Shown here in pieces: positions 7,951-12,747 of a DNA stretch of 12,747 nt. Position numbers and translations under genes: made by a program. Position 1 is the stretch's first letter. Each line of letters begins with the position of its first letter. The stretch comes from Colimorpha sp045597945 (GTDB taxonomy: Bacteria > Bacteroidota > Bacteroidia > Bacteroidales > P3). The stretch lies in NCBI GenBank assembly GCA_045597945.1, contig JAZLLD010000070.1:1-12747 (forward strand). Reading direction: 5' to 3'. A model generated the notes under the pieces. It was not told the DNA's origin. It was given only the letters and a program-made list of their open reading frames with translations, and ran no database searches.

Positions 7951-8394
7951 ATGAAAGAGAAAACTGATAAAATATTAACCCTTGCCATGATGGGCCTCGG
8001 CGTGCTGAGTGCAGTTTTCGCATTCCTCTTCGCCCTCAACACCACTGGCAATTCCGCAATGTTCGACATTGTGTACTGGCTGCTCCTCGCAATCGGTGGC
8101 GTTTCGATCGTTGCTATCCTGTTCTTCATGTTCAAGTCTATCATCGAGAAAAAACAACTCGTCAAATTCATCATCGGCGTTGTCGCCGTTGTGGCTCTGA
8201 TGATTGTTCTTTATCTCGTGTCCAGCGGCAATGACGTTTCCATCGCCCTGCTTGAGAAGAACGGTTTGACCACTTCTTCCTCCAAATGGATTGGCGCTTG
8301 CTGCTACCTTGTGTACCTCATCGTTGCTGTTGCTGCCATCGCCATCGTAGTGAGCGAAGTAATGCCTAAGACTAACAAGAAAAAGAAAAACTAA
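7951..8394 (+). CDS. Four-TM membrane protein of unknown function inside the ExbB/ExbD operon
   Basis: A 147-residue, very hydrophobic protein with four predicted membrane helices at about 9-29, 39-62, 72-91 and 113-135. The N-terminus (MKEKTDK) and the C-terminus (KTNKKKKN) are basic, so both should face the cytoplasm. I recognise no enzymatic motif. A short loop (92-112) is the largest extramembrane part. The gene lies 52 nt after exbB and 6 nt before exbD and shares their codon bias, so it is almost surely co-expressed with the energising complex. It could be an accessory or assembly subunit; that is inference from position only. The start is preceded by an A/T-rich stretch and the first ATG of the frame. 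Confidence 0.85.
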   Translation: MKEKTDKILTLAMMGLGVLSAVFAFLFALNTTGNSAMFDIVYWLLLAIGGVSIVAILFFMFKSIIEKKQLVKFIIGVVAVVALMIVLYLVSSGNDVSIALLEKNGLTTSSSKWIGACCYLVYLIVAVAAIAIVVSEVMPKTNKKKKN

Positions 8395-8400
8395 TCAACT

Positions 8401-8976
8401 ATGGGAAGAAAAACACCTGGCTTAAACACCAGTTCAATGTCCGACATCTCGTTCTTGTTGTTGGCCTTCTTCCTGTTGGTCTCCAACATCAACACAGATC
8501 AGGGTATTGCTCGTCGTTTGCCGCCACCTCTGCCTCCTAACCAGGAGAATCCCCCAGAGGTAAAGGAACGTAATATCTTCGTAGTGAAAATCAACAGTAA
8601 GGACCGTCTTCTCTTCAACGGCGAAGTGGGTGATATCCGCGACCTTAAAGACCGCGCTAAGGAATTCCTCGGAAATCCCACCAACGACCCCGACCTGCCT
8701 GAGAAAATCCAGATGGAAATCCCCTTGCTGGGTATGATGGACGTCTCGAAAGGTATTATCTCCCTGCAGAACGACCGCGGTACCTCGTATGATATGTATG
8801 TTGCCGTACAGAATGAGCTGACTGTCGCAATCAACGAATTGCGCAACGAACTCTCCTCCGAGAAGTTCGGCAGAAAATATTCTGACCTTAATGACGCACA
8901 GGCCGAAGCCATCGACCAAGCAATTCCTATTGCTATTTCCGAGGCTGAGCCTACTAAAGTAGGAGAACAAAAATAA
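8401..8976 (+). CDS. exbD: ExbD/TolR-family transport energisation protein, first copy
   Basis: Single-span inner-membrane partner of ExbB. The 191 residues show a short cytoplasmic N-terminus with LNTSSMSD, then TM helix about 16-30 (ISFLLLAFFLLVSNI). Asp15 matches the conserved proton-carrying Asp at the start of the ExbD helix. A proline-rich linker (PPPLPPNQENPP, about 41-52) leads to the periplasmic domain. That domain has FVVKINSKDRLLFNGE at about 60-75, the ExbD beta-strand pattern, a long insertion, and a second family segment around 121-145 (SLQNDRGTSYDMYVAVQNEL). The C-terminal tail beyond about 150 is charged and longer than in canonical ExbD (about 140 residues). It starts 6 nt after the four-TM gene and overlaps the next gene by one base. 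Confidence 0.92.
   Translation: MGRKTPGLNTSSMSDISFLLLAFFLLVSNINTDQGIARRLPPPLPPNQENPPEVKERNIFVVKINSKDRLLFNGEVGDIRDLKDRAKEFLGNPTNDPDLPEKIQMEIPLLGMMDVSKGIISLQNDRGTSYDMYVAVQNELTVAINELRNELSSEKFGRKYSDLNDAQAEAIDQAIPIAISEAEPTKVGEQK
8961..8966 (+). promoter_or_regulatory. Shine-Dalgarno-like AGGAGA before the second exbD
   Basis: AGGAGA at 8961-8966 lies 9 nt before the ATG at 8976. Because it is inside the end of the upstream coding sequence, it may be partly coincidental. With the TAATG overlap it supports the chosen start and coupled translation of the two exbD genes. Confidence 0.4.
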
Positions 8977-9449
8977 TGGCAAGATTTACTGGTAAAAAAG
9001 CAAAAGAGACACCCGCACTCAACATGGGTTCGATGTCTGATATCATCTTCATGCTCCTGTTCTTCTTCATGACCATCACCACTATGCGCGAAAGCTCACT
9101 GATGGTGACGATCTCGGTCCCTAAGGCCACTGAGACTGTGAAACTGCAAAAGAAGAGCTTGGTCAGCTACATCAACGTAGGTACTCCTATGCTTGGTGAA
9201 ATGCAGAAAAAATACGGTACCGAATCCCGTATCCAGCTCAACGACCAGATTTCAGAGTGCTCTGACATCCCCCTGTTTGTCGAAACTGAGTTACAGGACC
9301 GCGTTGAGGCCGACCGCCCCTTCGTGACCTTCTCCATCAAGGCTGACAAAGATACCAAGATGGGTCTCATCTCCGACATCAAGCAGGAGCTGCGTAACTC
9401 CGGCGCATTTAAAATCTTCTACAATGCCGCCAAGGGTGAGCGTAAATAA
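8976..9449 (+). CDS. exbD: ExbD/TolR-family transport energisation protein, second copy
   Basis: A second ExbD of 157 residues, encoded directly after the first with a TAATG stop/start overlap. It shares the N-terminal signature ALNMGSMSD before a TM helix at about 23-36 (IIFMLLFFFMTITT); Asp22 is the predicted proton-carrying residue. The periplasmic domain differs strongly from that of copy one: it lacks the proline-rich linker and has a middle part around 60-105, ending with the ExbD-like segment FVTFSIKADKDTKMGLISDIKQEL (split as FVTFSIKADK at about 115-124 and DTKMGLISDI after it). The two copies probably form a heterodimeric ExbD within one ExbB pentamer, which is inference. It is the last gene of the operon. 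Confidence 0.92.
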   Translation: MARFTGKKAKETPALNMGSMSDIIFMLLFFFMTITTMRESSLMVTISVPKATETVKLQKKSLVSYINVGTPMLGEMQKKYGTESRIQLNDQISECSDIPLFVETELQDRVEADRPFVTFSIKADKDTKMGLISDIKQELRNSGAFKIFYNAAKGERK

Positions 9450-9472
9450 TCGCCAATCCCACTCTACTATAG

Positions 9473-9501
9473 AAAAGGCCGCCAAAATTGGCGGCCTTTT
9501 T
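9473..9501 (+). terminator. Strong intrinsic terminator of the exbB operon
   Basis: GGCCGCC at 9477-9483 pairs with GGCGGCC at 9490-9496 across AAAATT, flanked by AAAA upstream and TTTTT at 9497-9501. The hairpin begins 24 nt after the second exbD stop. The A-run on the other side lets it work in both directions, although the neighbouring gene is on the same strand. Confidence 0.95.
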
Positions 9502-9531
9502 CCATTACCATTTTCACACCCCTTTTTATTA

Positions 9532-9563
9532 TTTGTTCATATTAGAAAAAAAGTGTATCTTTG
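9532..9563 (+). promoter_or_regulatory. Promoter of the DUF922-like gene
   Basis: Perfect -33 TTTG at 9532-9535 and perfect -7 TATCTTTG at 9556-9563 with 20 bp between, continuing as CAAC. This is the best full match to the Bacteroidota consensus in the window. The start codon is at 9586, giving a short leader of about 15-18 nt. Confidence 0.8.
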
Positions 9564-9585
9564 CAACATCTAATTTTGACATAAA

Positions 9586-10773
9586 ATGAAAAGATACCTT
9601 TTATTGACAATCACTTGCATCCTATTCTCGCTAACCGCTGAGGCCCAAAGTAACCGCCATACATGGAAAATGGGTCCCCTCACATGGAACGATTTCCACC
9701 ACAACACAGCCATTAATGAGAAAACATCATACCTAGAATATTTCGTCGACGTGACTCACCGCGAAGTGAATGTGGGAAACATCAAATACATCATCCCTAC
9801 GCTGGAGGCTTACACCTGCCCCGATTATTCCTGGGCCGACACCAGCTTCCGCTCCCCACGGCTCCTGGCCTACAACCAGTGCTTGTTCGACCTAGTCGAA
9901 GTGCATCGCCGCAAACTTGAAAGAGAACTCGGCCAGACCAATATCTGGAACAGAGATGAATTCATGAAAAAAGGCATCCACCGCCTAGACGAAGACTTGG
10001 TCCGCGCCGAAAACGATATGAAGCAAGGCAGCGACACTGCCGCCCTGAGCCGCTGGCAGGCCAAAGTCAAGCACGACCTGGACAGCATTGCACCCTTCAC
10101 CCCTACCCGATTTGAAGAAGGCAACTTCGGCCTAGGTGCCACCTTCGGCCTAGGTTTCAAAGGCATTGCCGGCGACCTGAGCAAATATTTCACCAACGGA
10201 GGCGGCATGGACTTCAGTTTCGACATTATCTCCAAACGGCACTACTTCACCTGGGGAACCTATATCGGCTGGGCTGGCTGCAAACAGAATGTCTGGGATA
10301 AAAAATTCTTCGACGAACTGGGCGTCACTCCGCCAACCGAAGGCCGCTACCACTACCCTGACGGAAGCAGCGAAGAACCTCTGATCTACAAAGGCGAACT
10401 GACCACCTGCCTCGACATGTACTGGGCCTACGGCTACACCGTGTTCAACAACAACGTGCACAAAATCACCCCCTTCGTCGGCATCGGCCTGGAAGGATTC
10501 TATACCTCCGACGACGATGAGGTCAGCTACGGCCGCACCGCCTTCAGCTGGCATTTCGGCCTCGACTATAACTGGCAGTACAGCAACACCATCGACCACG
10601 GCAGCTTCTCGCTGGACCAGCGATACAACTGCACACACGATGTAGTGGCCGTGAACTGCAAACTCTACGCCGCCTACGACAACTTCAAGACCATGGTAGG
10701 CATGCCCAAAGGATTCAGCATCAACTTCCAAGTCAACCTCGGCCTCTGGACCGGCAACGCCCATTACGAATAG
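9586..10773 (+). CDS. Secreted protein with a DUF922-like N-terminal domain lacking the zinc motif, plus a barrel-like C-terminal half
   Basis: 395 residues with a clear signal peptide (1-20, cleavage after AEA). The region about 27-120 resembles DUF922, a family of predicted secreted Zn proteases: GPLTWNDF at 30-37 fits the LTWxDF opening, YSWAD at 81-85 fits the SWV segment, and LLAYNQCLFDLVEVHRRKL at 93-111 fits the family helix LLxHEQxHFDxxE...RKL. In that helix the metal-binding His-Glu and second His are replaced by Tyr96, Asn97 and Leu100, so no HExxH remains. A charged helical linker (about 121-165) follows. The half from about 175 is rich in Gly and alternating aromatics, like a small outer-membrane barrel (GLGATFGLGFKG at 182-193, TPFVGIGLEGFY near 299-310). 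It is monocistronic by its own promoter and the upstream terminator. The domain match is by eye and needs a profile search; function is unknown. Confidence 0.75.
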   Translation: MKRYLLLTITCILFSLTAEAQSNRHTWKMGPLTWNDFHHNTAINEKTSYLEYFVDVTHREVNVGNIKYIIPTLEAYTCPDYSWADTSFRSPRLLAYNQCLFDLVEVHRRKLERELGQTNIWNRDEFMKKGIHRLDEDLVRAENDMKQGSDTAALSRWQAKVKHDLDSIAPFTPTRFEEGNFGLGATFGLGFKGIAGDLSKYFTNGGGMDFSFDIISKRHYFTWGTYIGWAGCKQNVWDKKFFDELGVTPPTEGRYHYPDGSSEEPLIYKGELTTCLDMYWAYGYTVFNNNVHKITPFVGIGLEGFYTSDDDEVSYGRTAFSWHFGLDYNWQYSNTIDHGSFSLDQRYNCTHDVVAVNCKLYAAYDNFKTMVGMPKGFSINFQVNLGLWTGNAHYE

Positions 10774-10877
10774 GTAAGCCATCAATCCTGCGGACACCAA
10801 GCCTTATGATTTCCACATTTCCGAACCGTTCCAGAACATGAAGGCAACCCCCACAGCGAAAGGGAAATCCCCCCAAG

Positions 10878-10976
10878 ATCCTTCGCTCATCCTTCGCTTA
10901 TCCTTCGCTATAAATCCGCTCCCACGGACGGGCCTAGAATGGGAGTGAAACGGGCTTGAATCGGGAGTGAGCCGAA
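10878..10976. repeat. 11-bp periodic repeat cluster A
   Basis: ATCCTTCGCT occurs at 10878, 10889 and 10900, exactly 11 bp apart, with a varying eleventh base (C, T, A). The same spacing then continues with different units: GGG falls at 10930-10932, 10941-10943, 10952-10954 and 10963-10965. Two 21-nt stretches at 10928-10948 and 10950-10970 match at 16 of 21 positions with a 22-bp offset. The period is not a multiple of three, so this is not a coding repeat. Confidence 0.85.
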
Positions 10977-10991
10977 GGCGCTGCCGGCTCA
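10968..10991. repeat. 7-bp inverted repeat (hairpin) closing cluster A
   Basis: TGAGCCG at 10968-10974 pairs perfectly with CGGCTCA at 10985-10991 across a 10-nt loop. No T-run follows, so it is not a standard intrinsic terminator. It sits exactly where the 11-bp periodicity fades. Confidence 0.6.
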
Positions 10992-11106
10992 GTTTCGACA
11001 GACAAAAACGCATCTAAACTGCCCGTGGGTTTCATCGCAACCGCCTATCATCGCTGATGCCGACATTTTCCCCACACCAATCCCCACCCCGTCTATTTCA
11101 CCGCCC

Positions 11107-11163
11107 TGGGGGCTGGGCTTGGAGCGGGTCTTCAGCGGGTCTTCAACGGGCTTACGGCGGGGG
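11107..11163. repeat. 11-bp periodic repeat cluster B
   Basis: GGG ends at 11117, 11128, 11139, 11150 and 11161, a strict 11-bp period. Representative units are CTTGGAGCGGG (11118), TCTTCAACGGG (11140) and CTTACGGCGGG (11151). The consensus is close to the CTTGAATCGGG unit at 10955 of cluster A, so the two clusters look related although about 150 bp separate them. Confidence 0.85.
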
Positions 11164-11223
11164 CAGAAATACCCTGCGGAAGCCCTATCCTGATAGTTAA
11201 AAATAAAAGATTAGCCTTCGTTT

Positions 11224-11255
11224 TTTCATTAATTCAAAAAAAAGTCGTATCTTTG
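11224..11255 (+). promoter_or_regulatory. Promoter of corA
   Basis: A perfect -7 element TATCTTTG at 11248-11255 continues as CAAA. A one-mismatch -33 TTTC at 11224-11227 lies 20 bp upstream. The leader is about 70 nt, too short for an M-box-type magnesium riboswitch. Confidence 0.7.
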
Positions 11256-11320
11256 CAAATTCAAATTTTAACACAGTAAACGAATGTAGAATCCAGACCA
11301 CATAGTGATCGCAACCCCAA

Positions 11321-11326
11321 GGGAGG
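11321..11326 (+). promoter_or_regulatory. Shine-Dalgarno site of corA (GGGAGG)
   Basis: GGGAGG sits 6 nt before the ATG at 11333, the best ribosome binding site in the window and unusual beside neighbours that have none. It fixes the corA start. The flanking GGG (11321) and CCC (11330-11332) could pair weakly around the site. Confidence 0.6.
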
Positions 11327-11332
11327 AAACCC

Positions 11333-12262
11333 ATGATTGAGACAATCCATTATCAGTCATTAAAATGGCAACATATTACAAATCCTAGCGAAGAAGATTA
11401 TCGCTACCTGTTAGAAGAGTATCACTTCCACCCATTGGACATCGAAGACTGCCGAAGTACGAATCAGCGCCCTAAGATTGACGAATATGACGATTACTAT
11501 TTCCTTATTCTGCATTTCCCTTATTTCGACAAAGGAAACAAGTTCATCCGCATCCGAGAGGTAAAAATCTTCTGGGGTAAGGACTATATCATCACCATCG
11601 GAAAATCGCACTGGGTGGTGAAGAAACTCTTTGAAGAGATGCAACAAGACTTGCTGGAGAACGATGACGATGTAAAGAAGAAGCTGTCGTCAAGCGACTT
11701 GCTGCTCTACAACATCCTGGACCGACTGATGCTGGAAACCTACACCCTGATCATGCGTGTGGGTGCCGAGGTGGATTTGATCAACTACGATATCTTCAAC
11801 AAGAAAGCCCGCAGCATCATCGAATTGATTTCCATCACGCGGCGCAACATTATCCTGCTGAACACCACGTTCAAGCCGCAGCTGCGAGTGCTGCACATGT
11901 TTGAAGGCGGCGCCATCAAGGGCTATGTCGACCCCGAGGTCTTGGACATGGAGGACTACTGGGGTAATATCTTGGACCAATACCAGAAGATGTTCGACTC
12001 CATTGAGGATTATGGCGAGTTGATCGAGGGCCTGACCAATACTTTTGACTCGTTGCAGACCAACAAGACCAACGAGATCATGAAGCTGATGACCATCATC
12101 TCCACCATCATGCTGCCGCTGACCGTGATTACAGGTTTGTTCGGCATGAACCTCGACTTCCCATTCTTGGCCGATGTGAAGGCATTCTGGTGCGTAATTG
12201 CCTCAATGGTAGTCATCACGGTGTTCCTCATCATCTATTTCCAACGGCGAATAAATCATTAG
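11333..12262 (+). CDS. corA: CorA-family divalent metal (Mg2+/Co2+) transporter
   Basis: Pentameric inner-membrane channel for Mg2+, Co2+ or related ions. The 309 residues consist of a large cytoplasmic alpha/beta domain (about 1-170; HFHPLDIEDCRSTNQRPKID near 31-50 is a typical family segment), a long helical stalk, and two C-terminal helices. TM1 (about 252-275) ends in the diagnostic selectivity motif GMN at 271-273, in GLFGMNLDFPF. TM2 is about 283-302, followed by a basic tail QRRINH. Length and architecture are normal for the family. It has its own promoter and no operon partner. Which metal it carries, and in which direction, cannot be decided from sequence alone. Confidence 0.95.
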   Translation: MIETIHYQSLKWQHITNPSEEDYRYLLEEYHFHPLDIEDCRSTNQRPKIDEYDDYYFLILHFPYFDKGNKFIRIREVKIFWGKDYIITIGKSHWVVKKLFEEMQQDLLENDDDVKKKLSSSDLLLYNILDRLMLETYTLIMRVGAEVDLINYDIFNKKARSIIELISITRRNIILLNTTFKPQLRVLHMFEGGAIKGYVDPEVLDMEDYWGNILDQYQKMFDSIEDYGELIEGLTNTFDSLQTNKTNEIMKLMTIISTIMLPLTVITGLFGMNLDFPFLADVKAFWCVIASMVVITVFLIIYFQRRINH

Positions 12263-12265
12263 CGA

Positions 12266-12301
12266 AGCCCTGGCCGAGGGCTATTGTTGATAACTTTTTT
12301 T
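12266..12301 (+). terminator. Possible weak terminator of corA
   Basis: AGCCCT at 12266-12271 pairs with AGGGCT at 12277-12282 across a 5-nt loop just after the corA stop. A run of T starts only at 12295, 12 nt past the stem, so the spacing is poor for an intrinsic terminator. Confidence 0.35.
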
Positions 12302-12322
12302 CGGCGGTAAGATTTTTTTTAC

Positions 12323-12330
12323 TATCTTTG
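12323..12330 (+). promoter_or_regulatory. -7 element of the DUF3127 gene promoter
   Basis: TATCTTTG at 12323-12330 is a perfect -7 match, followed by TAC. No convincing -33 element is present; a T-run precedes it at the right distance. The leader is about 55 nt and A/T-rich. Confidence 0.6.
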
Positions 12331-12394
12331 TACATTCATTTCGTCGATGCGGAATGACACAATTTTTTGATTATTAATAATAAAAATACATACA

Positions 12395-12747
12395 ATGGAA
12401 ATTTCAGGTAAGTTAATTAAGATTTTGCAAGAAGTTCGTGGCGAGAGTCAGCGCGGTCCTTGGGTAAGAGGCGGTTTTGTTATTGAGACTGATGGCGAGT
12501 ATCCCCGCCAGGTTGCATTCACCACCTTTGGCGAAGACCGTTTGGCCATGGTCAATTCCATTCCTATGAATTCTCCGGTCATCGTAACCTTCCAGCCCGA
12601 ATCGCGCGAATACCAGGAACGCTGGTACACCGACCTGCGTTGCTCCCGCATCCAGAATTATGTGCCCGGCCAGATGCCCCCGCAGAGTGCCGGCTATGCC
12701 TGGCCCGCAGCTCCCGCAGCCGCCCCCATCGGCGCTCCTATGACAGC
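12395..12747 (+). CDS. DUF3127 family protein (3' end cut by window edge)
   Basis: The 117 visible codons begin MEISGKLIKILQEVRGESQR and include GPWVRGGFVIET (21-32), YPRQVAFTTFG (36-46) and REYQERWYTDLR (71-82). This is the pattern of DUF3127, a small Bacteroidota family predicted to have an OB-like beta fold, often compared with single-stranded-DNA-binding proteins. From about residue 91 the chain becomes Pro/Ala/Gln-rich (PGQMPPQ, AAPAAAPIGAP), a low-complexity tail whose end is outside the window. Function is not established; a nucleic-acid-binding role is inference from the fold. The start is the first ATG behind an A/T-rich leader with no Shine-Dalgarno site. Confidence 0.85.
   Translation, partial: MEISGKLIKILQEVRGESQRGPWVRGGFVIETDGEYPRQVAFTTFGEDRLAMVNSIPMNSPVIVTFQPESREYQERWYTDLRCSRIQNYVPGQMPPQSAGYAWPAAPAAAPIGAPMT

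Larger units (their letters stand above)
10774..11220. other. Gene-free spacer, partly GC-rich and repeat-bearing
   Basis: No credible gene was found. A minus-strand open frame at 10804-11013 lies over the repeats and looks spurious. The spacer contains two clusters of 11-bp periodic repeats and one hairpin, described separately. The stretch 10992-11106 between the clusters holds nothing I recognise. No clear terminator follows the stop at 10773. Confidence 0.6.

Noticed and set aside
10804..11013. Minus-strand 69-codon open frame in the spacer
   Set aside because: It runs through the 11-bp repeats and the hairpin, has no recognisable domain or promoter, and its composition follows the repeats.
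10878..11163. CRISPR array
   Set aside because: Units are only 11 bp with no unique spacers between them, and no cas genes are present.
11262..11332. Magnesium riboswitch in the corA leader
   Set aside because: The leader is about 70 nt, far shorter than an M-box, and no matching stems were seen.

Overview
The window looks like a piece of a Bacteroidales (phylum Bacteroidota) chromosome. Every clear promoter has the Bacteroidota -7 element TAnnTTTG, usually continued as TTTGCA. Most genes lack a Shine-Dalgarno sequence and start behind A/T-rich leaders. The gene content is also typical of the phylum: an archaeal/eukaryal-type prolyl-tRNA synthetase, a TamL-type lipoprotein of the BamA superfamily, an ExbB/ExbD/ExbD operon with an extra membrane protein, and a DUF3127 protein. 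No transposase, integrase, tRNA, rRNA or CRISPR array was seen.

Layout. (1) 1-1313, minus strand: proS, with its C-terminal end running off the left edge. (2) 1314-1431: a compact region whose two predicted promoters point at each other through a 10-bp inverted repeat. (3) 1432-6956, plus strand: a tightly packed envelope operon of an unknown exported barrel-like protein, waaA (Kdo transferase), tamL and a polyprenyl diphosphate synthase, with gaps of only 11-18 nt. (4) 6957-9501: a promoter, an A/T-only leader, then exbB, a four-TM protein of unknown function, exbD and a second exbD, ending in a strong intrinsic terminator. This operon uses a different codon set from its neighbours, as expected for high expression. 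(5) 9524-10773: a promoter and a secreted two-part protein whose N-terminal half resembles DUF922 zinc proteases but lacks the HExxH residues. (6) 10774-11332: a gene-free, largely GC-rich spacer with two clusters of 11-bp periodic repeats, followed by the promoter of corA. (7) 11333-12262: corA. (8) 12263-12747: a promoter and the start of a DUF3127 gene that runs off the right edge.

How the genes fit together. Apart from proS, corA and the DUF3127 gene, most of the window concerns the cell envelope. WaaA adds Kdo to lipid A. TamL is expected to act in outer-membrane or surface protein assembly. The prenyl synthase makes isoprenoid precursors for quinones or lipid carriers. ExbB/ExbD convert proton-motive force into work at the outer membrane, although no tonB is present here. 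The parts most worth a second look are the 11-bp phased repeat clusters, the DUF922-like protein without its metal site, and the uncharacterised four-TM protein inside the ExbB/ExbD operon.
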